A stretch of 64,000 bases of DNA, taken from positions 62,001 to 126,000 of the forward strand of contig JAUWNJ010000005.1 of NCBI GenBank assembly GCA_030612725.1, given 5' to 3'. Below are positions 26,657-34,721 of this stretch, in pieces. The translations under genes and the position numbers were made by a program. The notes under the pieces are model-generated. The model was not told where the DNA came from and searched no databases. It saw nothing but the letters and a program-made list of their open reading frames with translations. Origin of the DNA: Planctomycetales bacterium. Its GTDB lineage: Bacteria; Planctomycetota; Phycisphaerae; SM23-33. Each line of letters starts with the position of its first letter. Within the stretch, counting starts at the first letter, position 1.

Positions 26657-26947
26657 ATGGTAACAACGTTCATAAACGATAATGCTGGGTACTTACATTG
26701 GGTCGAAAACAACCCAGACGGATTTGTTCTGAATTGCCACAATCCGCCTACCGCAAGCTGCTTGGTCCTTCACAGTGCACGATGCCATACGATTACGGGG
26801 ACACCAGCCAGAGGTCTGTATTGGACAATAAATTACATGAAAGTATGTGCACCGAAAAAACGTGGAATAGAACTTGTGAATTGGATAATAGAAAACGTCG
26901 GTAACGTTCCTTATGACAATTGCAGAATCTGCAACCCTGTAATCTGA
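26657..26947 (+). CDS. Conserved hypothetical small protein
   Basis: 96 residues; AGGAG precedes the ATG. Pattern: GYLHWVENNPDGFVLNCHNP, LVLHSARCHTITG, WTINYMKVCA and a final CRICNPVI. It resembles a family of ~100-residue proteins with the core NPDGFVLN-HxxxCxxI-YxKVC, known mainly from accessory regions; no function is known to me. Paired cysteines may bind metal. Confidence 0.6.
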   Translation: MVTTFINDNAGYLHWVENNPDGFVLNCHNPPTASCLVLHSARCHTITGTPARGLYWTINYMKVCAPKKRGIELVNWIIENVGNVPYDNCRICNPVI

Positions 26948-26951
26948 AGCG

Positions 26952-26988
26952 CATTCACGTGACCGCTGTGCTTGCGGCCACGTGAATG
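26952..26988. terminator. Hairpin after the small hypothetical gene
   Basis: CATTCACGTG pairs with CACGTGAATG, with an inner CCGC/GCGG stem. It is 5 bp past the stop codon. A related stem (CACGTGGCCGC/GCGGCCACG) lies at about 28901-28927, on the other side of this gene group. Confidence 0.55.
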
Positions 26989-27064
26989 GGGGCCTCTACG
27001 AGAGTTACGAAATCGCGGCCTACACACCCGCCGACAACTGGCCCTACTATTCATTGTGGTCGGG

Positions 27065-27292
27065 TTATTCAGCGGCGCCCGATAGCTCTGCATCTTCATC
27101 ATCGCAGAACGCTGACGCTACCAAGACGCCAGCCAGCAGCACCCCGGCTATAGCCCAGCCGAGCCAACCTCCCAATAGAAGCTTGGGGATGATTGGGCCA
27201 AGGTAGTAGGGCCGAAGATCTCCCTTTGGTCCGATTTTAAGAACGTACTTGTGTCCGTTGCTGACGAATGTTTCTCCAGGATAGTTTGACAT
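27065..27292 (-). CDS. Small membrane protein, hypothetical
   Basis: 75 residues from the ATG at 27292 (AAGGAG 7 nt upstream). A soluble start (SNYPGETFVSNGHKYVLKIG) leads to a membrane segment (IIPKLLLGGWLGWAIAGVLL) and an acidic end CDDEDAELSGAAE. Same strand as, and downstream of, the YaaW-like gene. Family unknown. Confidence 0.55.
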   Translation of the reverse strand: MSNYPGETFVSNGHKYVLKIGPKGDLRPYYLGPIIPKLLLGGWLGWAIAGVLLAGVLVASAFCDDEDAELSGAAE

Positions 27293-27369
27293 TGTAAGTC
27301 TCCTTGTACACGTCGGTGCCGGTTCAGGCTTCACTCGACGCATTAGCCTGCGACTATTTTCAATTGTCC

Positions 27370-28194
27370 TTACAGGACTTGTGCAACAACACTTCTACCC
27401 CCTATTTCTTGACCACATTTAGGACAAAACTTGAAATTCTCTGATGCCAACTCCGCATCACAATCAGGATTAGGACAGTAGGCAGCACTATATTTTTTCC
27501 GAAGCATTGCAATGTGAATAACAGCGGGAATGGTTACTCTATAGGAAGGGCCCGCTATGTCAATTGCGGTCCAAATTCCCATAACGGCAAGTCCTATCGG
27601 GCCACACAGAATGCTAGCCCCTTTTGACAGTGCACTATTTGTTGTAAACAATAGTCCGCGACCAATGACTTTTCTAGCCACCGCATTAGCCACAATTAGC
27701 ATAGTTGTGTACGAAGCAAATCCTCCTGCCCGAAAGAGCATCTGCGCGGTTAAGGCGGTTCCGCCCTTTACAAAAGCTTTATTTGAAACACCCAACTCAT
27801 TACAAAGATCCTTTTTTTCCTCTTCCGACATCTTCTCCAAGGCTTTACTGAGAATCGTCGTCAAAATGGACTCTTCAATGGCTTCGATATCCTGGCTTTT
27901 GTTGTAAGGAGCTTTCATTACCTTCGCAACATCACAAACGATTTCACGGTAAGAGGGACCTTTCCCTCGAAAAATATTCACGAATGAATTTCCACCAAAG
28001 TCCCGGATTTCTTTGGCAATCAAGTCAGCATATCGAGTGTGGTCAGGTTCATATTTTTTGAATACATCAGAAGAGGTTAGAAATTCGGACATCTTTTTCT
28101 TGAGATATTCAACCAAAGGGTCCAAATCTTCTTTGCTGGCGATCTCAAGAACTGGATTCAGGTCTTCATCAAAAATTTCTGTATTTCTGTTCAT
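27370..28194 (-). CDS. YaaW-like (DUF3944-type) protein with C-terminal zinc ribbon
   Basis: 274 residues. The middle part has the YaaW-family run: LIAKEIRDFGGNSFVNIFRG, ADVAKVMK-type helix, EKMSEEEKKDLCNELG, FRAGGFASYTTMLIVANAVA and GIWTAIDIAGPSYRVTIPAV. At the C-terminus a CPNPDCDAELASENFKFCPK CGQ zinc ribbon is added, which standard YaaW lacks as far as I know. Function unproven; the family is sometimes listed with ubiquinol-cytochrome c chaperones. Its start overlaps the stop of the upstream gene by 4 bp. AT-rich, suggesting transfer. Confidence 0.75.
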   Translation of the reverse strand: MNRNTEIFDEDLNPVLEIASKEDLDPLVEYLKKKMSEFLTSSDVFKKYEPDHTRYADLIAKEIRDFGGNSFVNIFRGKGPSYREIVCDVAKVMKAPYNKSQDIEAIEESILTTILSKALEKMSEEEKKDLCNELGVSNKAFVKGGTALTAQMLFRAGGFASYTTMLIVANAVARKVIGRGLLFTTNSALSKGASILCGPIGLAVMGIWTAIDIAGPSYRVTIPAVIHIAMLRKKYSAAYCPNPDCDAELASENFKFCPKCGQEIGGRSVVAQVL

Positions 28195-28505
28195 AGGTCT
28201 TCTCCTTCTGATTTTTGGTTCAGGAAATTTGCAATTCGTTTCTTGATGTACAGTCTGTCAACCCGTCTTTTTACGGAGGGGGTATTCACTGCCTCCTCAA
28301 TGATTAAACTCAGTACTTCATCTGGGAGGCGCTCATCTTTCGCTAGTTGTTTGACAGCGGAGGCAATTCTTACCCGTTCATCGAAAAAACCATTTTTCCC
28401 AAGGACGTAAAAAGGAAACAAATTTTTTTGCTTTAGGGTTTCACGTCGCTTACGTTGCCTTTCGGCTTCCGTCATCGGTTTGTCATCGATTGGTTTTCTA
28501 CCCAT
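28191..28505 (-). CDS. Small basic hypothetical protein, possible DNA-binding
   Basis: 104 residues from the ATG at 28505 (AAGGAAAGGG upstream). A very basic N-terminus (MTEAERQRKRRETLKQKNLF) like the basic segments of plasmid and phage regulators, then helical sequence. It is first in a two-gene operon with the YaaW-like gene. A TGTGATT/AATCACA inverted repeat lies between its promoter and start, a possible operator. Confidence 0.55.
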   Translation of the reverse strand: MGRKPIDDKPMTEAERQRKRRETLKQKNLFPFYVLGKNGFFDERVRIASAVKQLAKDERLPDEVLSLIIEEAVNTPSVKRRVDRLYIKKRIANFLNQKSEGEDL

Positions 28506-28553
28506 TGCCCTTTCCTTTATTTTGTGATTCCTTTTTATTAGCGTTACAATCAC

Positions 28554-28581
28554 ATAATAACACGGGCATCACATTAGTCAA
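28554..28581 (-). promoter_or_regulatory. Sigma70 promoter of the YaaW-like operon
   Basis: TTGACT (28581 to 28576), 16 bp, TATTAT (28559 to 28554). A near-consensus housekeeping promoter. Confidence 0.7.
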
Positions 28582-28612
28582 GTGACAAAATAAGTATTTT
28601 TGACTTTTTTTT

Positions 28613-28860
28613 AGACGGTGGGTGGCCGGGGGAAGGATTGTTGATTGTGGGTGCGTAGCGGTCCGAAGGACCGACGGACAGTAGCCGGGGCGGTTAGCCC
28701 CCGGAAAATGCGACTGGTGGGAACCAGCCCCGAAGGGGCGGCGGAGAAAAACGAATGATTTTCCGACGCCCCTTCGGGGCTGAGTCTATCGGGTCGCCAA
28801 TTACCGTGGGCTATCGCCCACGGCTACCATCCCAAGCCCCTTCGGGGCGGCCAGCGGTTG
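28613..28860. repeat. Cluster of palindromic word repeats
   Basis: CGGTCCGAAGGACCG, GCCGGGGCGGTTAGCCCCCGG, CCCCGAAGGGG, CCCCTTCGGGG (twice) and GTGGGCTATCGCCCAC follow one another with GGCTACCATCC and GACAGTAGCC between. Same family as 13380-13602. The left edge, CGGTGGGTGGCCGGGG plus GATTGTTGAT, recurs at 29283. Confidence 0.75.
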
Positions 28861-28934
28861 GTCGGAGCAGGGATTGTTGCTCGTTTGGCGTACGCGTATC
28901 CACGTGGCCGCAAACACCGCGGCCACGGCACCCG

Positions 28935-29231
28935 CTATCGTAGCAGACCCAGACGAGTCACAAGCCAAGTCAGTGGCAGCACCACGGTGAAGAACAACAA
29001 GATGAACCCGCCGCCAAGGAAAAACTTGTCCAATCGGCTAGGAGCCTGCGGGCGGCGGAGCGCGATTATGAAAACGCCGACCCAGTACCCGAACATGGCA
29101 AAGACGACCAATCTGGCAATAAACCCGCCGTCAAGAATCAGCGAAGCAAAGAAAACAGCGATCACCTGTGCGGCGATGTTCAGCTTGATCGGTCCCCAGT
29201 ATTGCGGCGACAGGCTTCGCATGAGCATATT
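28935..29231 (-). CDS. Small membrane protein, hypothetical
   Basis: About 98 residues if it starts at the ATG at 29231 (or 29225). Three membrane helices: IAAQVIAVFFASLILDGGFI, LVVFAMFGYWVGVFIIALRR and FFLGGGFILLFFTVVLPLTW. The opening LSPQYWGPIKLN looks conserved in style. The ribosome site is poor. Upstream codons to 29393 run into repeats and are not believed. Confidence 0.5.
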   Translation of the reverse strand, partial: NMLMRSLSPQYWGPIKLNIAAQVIAVFFASLILDGGFIARLVVFAMFGYWVGVFIIALRRPQAPSRLDKFFLGGGFILLFFTVVLPLTWLVTRLGLLR

Positions 29232-29314
29232 GTACCGGAAGAAACACACAAAGTGAATCAAGTTGTCGGCCTTCGTATTCAACGGCGGGTGGCCGGGGCA
29301 ATGATTGTTGATGG

Positions 29315-29455
29315 TGGGTGGCACCTTCAACCGTAGTGAAACGTAGGAAAGTGGGTGCTTGCTGCGGAAACAAATAACGTCTTCAGGAAGCACAATTGGC
29401 CGGTATCAGGACACCCACAAGTTTCCGCTCCGCTCCAACTTGAAGGTGCCACCCA
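29315..29455. repeat. GGTGGCAC-ended element with long interior (copy 3)
   Basis: Perfect 16-bp ends TGGGTGGCACCTTCAA (29315-29330) and TTGAAGGTGCCACCCA (29440-29455) enclose 109 bp with no coding content. Confidence 0.75.
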
Positions 29456-29562
29456 ACGTATGGGGCGGTCGTGAAAATTCCAAATTCCCCATACGGGGAA
29501 GCCCCCGGCATCGCGTAGCGATACTACGTATTGCCGGGGGATATGTGTGCTCCCGCGTTTCA

Positions 29563-29645
29563 ACATTATCCCCCCGCATTGACATTATCCCCCCGCATTG
29601 ACATTATCCCCCCGCATTGACATTATCCCCCCGCATTGCGGGGGG
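29563..29645. repeat. Tandem 19-bp repeat, four copies
   Basis: ACATTATCCCCCCGCATTG repeats exactly four times (29563-29638); the last copy runs into GCGGGGGG, making a CCCCCC/GGGGGG hairpin. Confidence 0.92.
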
Positions 29646-29669
29646 CTTATGAAAAAATCCATGTGTTGA

Positions 29670-29687
29670 CGTTTGCGCGCGCAAACG
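29670..29687. repeat. 18-bp perfect palindrome
   Basis: CGTTTGCGCGCGCAAACG followed by CGAACG. The same core is at 29774-29801. Confidence 0.85.
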
Positions 29688-29773
29688 CGAACGTAAAAAT
29701 CGGGGTAACGAAAAATTCCAAAAAAACTTTTCCCAAGGCCACCAAGGACTTATGGCGTCGCTATCCGTTTTGT

Positions 29774-29801
29774 GTTCGCGTTTGCGCGCGCAAACGCGAA
29801 C
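29774..29801. repeat. 28-bp perfect palindrome
   Basis: Both strands read the same over 28 bp around the centre GCGCGC; arms begin GTTCGCGTTTGC. It extends the core found 104 bp earlier. No gene is close enough to identify it as an operator. Confidence 0.88.
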
Positions 29802-29826
29802 GGAAAAGTTAATGTAGAGGACAGAT

Positions 29827-29854
29827 AGGGACTTGGGACTAGGGACTTGGGACT
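29827..29854. repeat. Tandem 14-bp duplication
   Basis: AGGGACTTGGGACT occurs twice in a row. Confidence 0.85.
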
Positions 29855-30054
29855 AGGAAAAAAGAAACAGATGAACCAATCAACCAATCAACCAGTCAAC
29901 GGATTAACCGGAATACCGGAATACCGAGGAATCCGCAATGGTGCTCTGGGCCGTTTAGGCAAGATAGGCAATGGCGGATTTTTTAAAATGGGCGAAAAAA
30001 TGACCTCAAAATACGCAAAACCATGCACGCCAAGGAGTTATGGATTTTGCAATT

Positions 30055-30209
30055 TTTCCCAATCGTTCCCAATTGTTCCGAATCGTTCCCAATCGTTCCC
30101 ATTTGTTCCCAATCGTTCCGAATCGTTCCGAATTGTTCCGTTTCGTTCCGTTTCGTTCCGTTTCGTTCCGGTTCGATTCCGGTTCGATTCCGGTTCGATT
30201 CCGGTTCGG
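30055..30209. repeat. Minisatellite-like array, 10-bp then 11-bp units
   Basis: Eleven or more 10-bp units of AATCGTTCCC/AATCGTTCCG/TTTCGTTCCG (exactly in phase from 30061) change into three 11-bp units GGTTCGATTCC. The array stops 8 bp before the stop codon of the HIT gene. Confidence 0.92.
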
Positions 30210-30216
30210 CCCGCCG

Positions 30217-30636
30217 CTACTTGAGGTGTTTGCGAATGTCTTCGGCAAGTTGCTCGATCCGGCCTGGGGGGTACGAACCTGCGGGCCAGTTGAAGCCGAA
30301 CTCGTCGTCGGGATTACGCGGGATAACGTGGAAATGAACATGCGGCACAACCTGATGAGCAACAGAACCATTGTTCTGAAGGATGTTGAATCCCTCGCAT
30401 CCGACGGCGGCCTGCACGGCCCGACCCAGGGCGGGAAGGTGCTTCAACACGTCGGCTGCGACGTCGGCAGGCATCTGATCGACAGTAACGTAATGTTCCC
30501 TGGGGATCAGCAGTGCGTGGCCTGGGGCCAACGGGCCTATGTCGAGGAAGGCGATGGCGGAATCGTCTTCGAGCAGTTTGGTGCAGGGGATTTCGCCGGC
30601 AGCGATTTTGCAGAAGATGCAGTCCGAATCCTTCAT
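30217..30636 (-). CDS. HIT-family nucleotide hydrolase (HinT-like)
   Basis: 139 residues. CIFCKIAAGEIP at the N-terminus, LLIPREHYVT in the middle and the histidine triad HVHFHVIPR, the active site that hydrolyses purine phosphoramidates and adenylates. Last gene of the alpha-operon series, 27 bp after rplQ. No terminator hairpin follows, only the minisatellite. Confidence 0.93.
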   Translation of the reverse strand: MKDSDCIFCKIAAGEIPCTKLLEDDSAIAFLDIGPLAPGHALLIPREHYVTVDQMPADVAADVLKHLPALGRAVQAAVGCEGFNILQNNGSVAHQVVPHVHFHVIPRNPDDEFGFNWPAGSYPPGRIEQLAEDIRKHLK

Positions 30637-30663
30637 GGCGTTTCCTCCCGAAAATCCGAGGAT

Positions 30664-31110
30664 CTACTTCTTCTTTTTCTTTTTGGATTTTTTCTCGTCG
30701 GTGTCCGATGTGTCTCCGACGAGTTGCATCAGTACCTGCTTTCCGGCATCTCCGATGCGTCGTTCGGGCAGGCGGATGATTCGAGTGTATCCGCCGGGGC
30801 GGTCGATGTATCGCGGCGCTACTTCGTCGAAGAGCCTGCTGACGATTCCCTGGCCTGTGAGTTCGCCGGGGTTGTCTTTGCTGGCTATCGCCCGATCGCC
30901 GAGGAGAGCAATGACTCGTCGGCGTGCGTGAAGCGTGCCTTCGCGTGCGGTGGTAATGAGTTTCTCGATGAAGGGTCGCAGTTCCTTGGCCTTGGCCGGC
31001 GTGGTTCTAATCGCGCCGTGCTCGATAAGGGACGCAGCGAGGTTCCGTCGCATGGCTTTGCGATGGGACGTCGAACGGGACAATTGTTTTCCTGCAATAC
31101 GGTGACGCAT
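30664..31110 (-). CDS. rplQ: Ribosomal protein L17
   Basis: 148 residues: MRHRIAGKQLSRSTSHRKAM, LIEHGAIRTTPAKAKELRPF and YTRIIRLPERRIGDAGK are family signatures. The C-terminal tail is a lysine run. It follows rpoA, the usual order, and binds 23S rRNA near the exit tunnel. Confidence 0.97.
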   Translation of the reverse strand: MRHRIAGKQLSRSTSHRKAMRRNLAASLIEHGAIRTTPAKAKELRPFIEKLITTAREGTLHARRRVIALLGDRAIASKDNPGELTGQGIVSRLFDEVAPRYIDRPGGYTRIIRLPERRIGDAGKQVLMQLVGDTSDTDEKKSKKKKKK

Positions 31111-31149
31111 GATTGTTACCTTTGTTTTCTACCGGATTTCACAATGAAT

Positions 31150-32172
31150 TTACTCGGCGGATTCAGTTTCGGCCTTTTCGGGAACGGGCGCTTCGACATT
31201 CATACCGAGCGTCAATTTCATATCCGCGAGTTTTCGCTTCACTTCGCGGAGGGAGGTTTTACCGAAGGATCGCACCTTCAACAGCTCGGCTTCGGTTTTG
31301 GTCGCCAGGTCCATGACTGTATGTATTTTCGCGGCATCGAGGCAATTATTCGACCGGACGGACAATTCGAGTTCGTGGATTGTCATGTTAAGTTTCTTTT
31401 GCAGTTCGGCGTCGAGTTCCGCCTCGGCCGCGGTCGTTCCGGTATCGATGATTGTCTCGCCGACCTCGAAATACTGCACGAACGGGTTGAGGTGTTTCCG
31501 CATGATTTTAGCGGCCTCGACCATCGCCATCTCGGGCGTAACGGTTCCGTTTGTCCAGATTTCCATGATCAGGCGGTCGTAGTTTGTCCGCTGTCCGACA
31601 CGGGTGTCTTCGGTCGAATAACGCACCCTCGTAACCGGCGAGAAGGCGGCATCGACGTTGATAATCCCGATTTCCTGGTCGGTATCGGGGTCGATCAGTT
31701 CTTCTGCCGGTACGAATCCGCGTCCGCTCCGAACGACCATTTCCATGTCGAACTCGACGTTGTCGGTCAGGGTCGCCAGCACGAGATCGGGATTGATGAT
31801 CTCGATGGACGGATCGGCTTCAATCATCCCTGCGGTGATGGGTTCTGCTACAGCGCCGTGCACCGTCATGACCTTCGGTTCGGGAGAATGGGATTTGACA
31901 ATCAGACTCTTTACGTTGAGTATGATGTCGGTGGTATCCTCCATTACGCCTTTTATCGAGGAAAATTCGTGCTCTACGCCGGCAATTTTAACGCTGACAA
32001 CCGCCGCTCCTTCAAGCGAAGAGAGCAGTATTCTCCGGAGGGAGTTCCCCACAGTCGTACCGAAACCCCTTTCAAACGGTTCAATGACGAACCGTCCGTA
32101 GGTGGGTGTAGAAACGTCCTGATCCGGAACAACGCGTGTCGGTAATTCCAAGCCTCGCCATCTTGCTCGCAT
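31150..32172 (-). CDS. rpoA: RNA polymerase alpha subunit
   Basis: 340 residues from the ATG at 32172. N-terminal dimerisation domain (EPFERGFGTTVGNSLRRILL) and C-terminal DNA/activator-binding domain (LELSVRSNNCLDAAKIHTVM, VRSFGKTSLREVKRKL). It assembles the core enzyme with RpoB and RpoC, both encoded upstream in this window. Confidence 0.97.
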   Translation of the reverse strand: MRARWRGLELPTRVVPDQDVSTPTYGRFVIEPFERGFGTTVGNSLRRILLSSLEGAAVVSVKIAGVEHEFSSIKGVMEDTTDIILNVKSLIVKSHSPEPKVMTVHGAVAEPITAGMIEADPSIEIINPDLVLATLTDNVEFDMEMVVRSGRGFVPAEELIDPDTDQEIGIINVDAAFSPVTRVRYSTEDTRVGQRTNYDRLIMEIWTNGTVTPEMAMVEAAKIMRKHLNPFVQYFEVGETIIDTGTTAAEAELDAELQKKLNMTIHELELSVRSNNCLDAAKIHTVMDLATKTEAELLKVRSFGKTSLREVKRKLADMKLTLGMNVEAPVPEKAETESAE

Positions 32173-32230
32173 CGACTTTAGTCTCCGCAATAATTAGTTC
32201 AAAAGTTCGACCGGTTCAACGCCGGTATGG

Positions 32231-32863
32231 TTATTTGCTGCACAACTCGACTATAAGGTTCTCTTCCACCGGGATTGTTACGTCATCCCGACTTGGCATC
32301 GCCAGAACAAGCCCTTCGAGTTTGGTTATATCCAGGCTGAGCCAGTTCTGCACATGCGGCTCGCCGAGTTCTTCCATTTGCTGCTTGATCAGGTTCTTCG
32401 ATTTGTCTGACGGTTTTACGGTGATTTTGTTCCCGACTTTTACAAGTGCGGACGGGACGTTCACCTTTCGACCGTTGACGTACACATGCCCGTGTGAGAC
32501 GGCCTGTCTTGCCGCTGCACGTGAGGGCGCAAAGCCCAGTTTATAGATGACATTATCGAGTCGGCGTTCGAGCAGGCCCAGCAGGGCAGCGCCCGTGTTG
32601 GTTTTCTGCCTTTCGGCCATGCTGAAATACCGCATGAACTGACGCTCGAAGATGCCGTAGTACCGTTTGACTTTCTGCTTTTCACGCAGTCTTATGCCGT
32701 ACTCGCTGCTTCGTCTGCGACGCCAACTGTGCATACCCGGCGGGTTGTTGCGCCATTGTCGCTCGAGCGGGCACTTGGCGGTTTCGCACCGCGCGCCCTT
32801 AAGCATCAGTTTGACGCCTTCGCGCCGGCAAAGCCTGCATGATGGTCCTGTATAACGCCCCAT
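32231..32863 (-). CDS. rpsD: Ribosomal protein S4
   Basis: 210 residues with S4 RNA-binding domain (RLDNVIYKLGFAPSRAAARQ, VNGRKVNVPS). The N-terminus carries four cysteines (CRLCRREG, CETAKC), the zinc-binding C+ form. S4 nucleates the 30S body. It lies 132 bp after rpsK, the widest gap in the alpha group. Confidence 0.97.
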   Translation of the reverse strand: MGRYTGPSCRLCRREGVKLMLKGARCETAKCPLERQWRNNPPGMHSWRRRRSSEYGIRLREKQKVKRYYGIFERQFMRYFSMAERQKTNTGAALLGLLERRLDNVIYKLGFAPSRAAARQAVSHGHVYVNGRKVNVPSALVKVGNKITVKPSDKSKNLIKQQMEELGEPHVQNWLSLDITKLEGLVLAMPSRDDVTIPVEENLIVELCSK

Positions 32864-32994
32864 CGTTTGTATTTCACTCCTTCTATTTCTGAAACGACAA
32901 CTTCACTTCAGACCGCGAGGCCTTCGGCGGATTGCCACCGTCAATATTAAAATCCTTCTGTTACTGAAACGTATCGCATCTCTGTTCTTATTGG

Positions 32995-33372
32995 TTATAC
33001 TCTTCGTCTTTTTCTGGGTCGGCAACCGTTGTGCGGGATAGGGGTAACATCTTCTATTGTCGTAATTTTCAATCCTGCGCCCTGCAATGCTGTAACAGCG
33101 CCTTCGCGTCCGGAACCTGGTCCTTTGATCTGCACTTCGACTTCCGTTACTCCCATTTTCTTGGCACGGTAAGCGGCGTTTTCTGCTGCTCGCTGGGCGG
33201 CAAACGGCGTGCTCTTACGAGCGCCTTTGAATCCGACGTTCCCGGCGGAGCATGAACAAAGCACATCGCCGTTCTGATCGGTAATCGTTACAATCGTATT
33301 GTTGAACGTCGCCCTGACATGCACGATCGCCCGAGCGCCGACTCGTTTCGCCTTTTTCCGAACAGCGGACAT
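32995..33372 (-). CDS. rpsK: Ribosomal protein S11
   Basis: 125 residues: [40 protein letters not shown] and the C-terminal [13 protein letters not shown]. It forms part of the 30S platform. It begins directly after the rpsM stop. Confidence 0.97.
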   Translation of the reverse strand: MSAVRKKAKRVGARAIVHVRATFNNTIVTITDQNGDVLCSCSAGNVGFKGARKSTPFAAQRAAENAAYRAKKMGVTEVEVQIKGPGSGREGAVTALQGAGLKITTIEDVTPIPHNGCRPRKRRRV

Positions 33373-33756
33373 TTATCTCATCTCCTTGACGGATTTCTTT
33401 CCAGCAACGGTCTTTTTAGGTCCCTTGCGTGTCCGGGCGTTTGTCTTGGTTCTCTGACCACGCACCGGAAGACCCCGGCGATGGCGTAGCCCGCGATAAC
33501 AGCGAATGTCGCGCAGGCGAGCGATATGCTGCTGGACCTGGCGGCGAAGCTGGCCTTCAACGACGAAATCGCTCTCCAGCACCGACGCTATGGCGCTGAG
33601 TTGCTGCTCGGTCAACTCGCTCGCTTTGACTTCAGGGTCGAGGTCCGCCTTACGGCAGATTTCCATCGCCCGTGTAGGCCCGACACCAAAAATGTACCGT
33701 AGCGCAATTCTGGTGGGCTTGTCGTTAGGAATGTCTATACCAACAATTCGCGGCAT
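33373..33756 (-). CDS. rpsM: Ribosomal protein S13
   Basis: 127 residues: MPRIVGIDIPNDKPTRIALR, YIFGVGPTRA, CYRGLRHRRGLPVRGQRTKT and a basic tail. It sits in the 30S head and contacts the P-site tRNA. It follows rpmJ by 13 bp. Confidence 0.97.
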   Translation of the reverse strand: MPRIVGIDIPNDKPTRIALRYIFGVGPTRAMEICRKADLDPEVKASELTEQQLSAIASVLESDFVVEGQLRRQVQQHIARLRDIRCYRGLRHRRGLPVRGQRTKTNARTRKGPKKTVAGKKSVKEMR

Positions 33757-33769
33757 TATTTACGCCCTC

Positions 33770-33883
33770 TTATCCTTGCTTTTGTTTGTGCTTCGGATTG
33801 GTGCAGATTACACGCACCACACCCTTACGCCGGACTATCCGGCAGTGTTCGCAACGACGCTTTACTGAACTTCTGACTTTCAT
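33770..33883 (-). CDS. rpmJ: Ribosomal protein L36
   Basis: 37 residues read directly from the minus strand: [20 protein letters not shown] then [17 protein letters not shown]. The C-C-C-H zinc site (CEHC, C, H) is complete. It lies between map and rpsM, the standard place. Confidence 0.96.
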   Translation of the reverse strand: MKVRSSVKRRCEHCRIVRRKGVVRVICTNPKHKQKQG

Positions 33884-33931
33884 GATTTCACCAAACTAAA
33901 AAACTTTCCGCCACTTCAGGCCTATTCTGTT

Positions 33932-34705
33932 TCAACTTCCGTCGGTCAATATCCGCACTCCGTCGGCGGTTACCGCCACGGTGTGCTCAAAATGGGCCGA
34001 TGGCTTTGAGTCTTTCGTAACGACCGTCCACCCGTCCTTTTCGACGAGGACTTCCGGCCTGCCCATGGCCACCATCGGTTCGATCGCGATGACCAGTCCT
34101 TCTTCCAGCAGGATGTCCCGGTTCAGCAGGTCCCGGCTGACGAAATTAGGGACCTTTGGATCCTCGTGCATTTCGCGTCCGATCCCGTGCCCGACAAACT
34201 CCCGCACGACGGAAAAGCCTTCGCTCTCAACATATTTCTGCATTTCGCGGGCAACTTGAGACCATCGCCCGCCAACCGTTGCGGACTCGATAGCTATTTG
34301 CAGCGCCCGCTGCGTAACCGACACAAGGCGATCTGTGTCCTGATCAACCTCGCCGGCAATAAACGTTTTTGCCGCATCGCCACAATACCCGCCAAGCCGA
34401 CAACCATAGTCAACACTGACTATATCGCCGTTGCTAATTACCCGCTTCGACGGTATTCCGTGAACTACCTGCTCGTTAATCGACACACAGACGGTTCCGG
34501 GAAACGGTCCACCTCTGCCCGGAACGCCTTTGAAAAGTCCATCAGCGCCCAGTTCCCGTGTCAGACGCTCTGCTTCAGCGTCCAGATCGCCCGTCGTTAC
34601 GCCTGGGGCGACCATTTTGCCCAAGCGAGAGAGAACCTGATGAACGACGTTTCCTGCCTGCCGCATCAGTTCAATCTCACGTGAAGATTTCAGTTTGACC
34701 GCCAC
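33932..34705 (-). CDS. map: Methionine aminopeptidase type I
   Basis: 257 residues from a GTG at 34705 with AAGGAAAAG upstream; a longer frame overlaps adk and is not believed. Metal ligands are seen in VSVDYGCRLGGYCGDAAKTF, GHGIGREMHEDPKVPN, IAIEPM and EHTVAV. It removes initiator methionine. Placed after adk as usual; infA, which often follows, is absent. Confidence 0.96.
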   Translation of the reverse strand: MAVKLKSSREIELMRQAGNVVHQVLSRLGKMVAPGVTTGDLDAEAERLTRELGADGLFKGVPGRGGPFPGTVCVSINEQVVHGIPSKRVISNGDIVSVDYGCRLGGYCGDAAKTFIAGEVDQDTDRLVSVTQRALQIAIESATVGGRWSQVAREMQKYVESEGFSVVREFVGHGIGREMHEDPKVPNFVSRDLLNRDILLEEGLVIAIEPMVAMGRPEVLVEKDGWTVVTKDSKPSAHFEHTVAVTADGVRILTDGS

Positions 34706-34721
34706 GAATAATACTTTTCCT

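Larger units (their letters stand above)
29232..30054. other. Gene-free repeat region
   Basis: About 820 bp with no believable gene. It holds a GGTGGCAC element, a 19-bp tandem array, two G/C palindromes, a 14-bp duplication and AATCAACC words, each listed separately. Confidence 0.6.

Noticed and set aside
29563-29638. CRISPR-like array
   Set aside because: The four 19-bp units are head to tail with no spacers, and no cas gene is near.
30040-32145. A 701-codon plus-strand open frame
   Set aside because: It is the mirror of rpoA, rplQ and the HIT gene plus the minisatellite; the minus-strand proteins are unmistakable.
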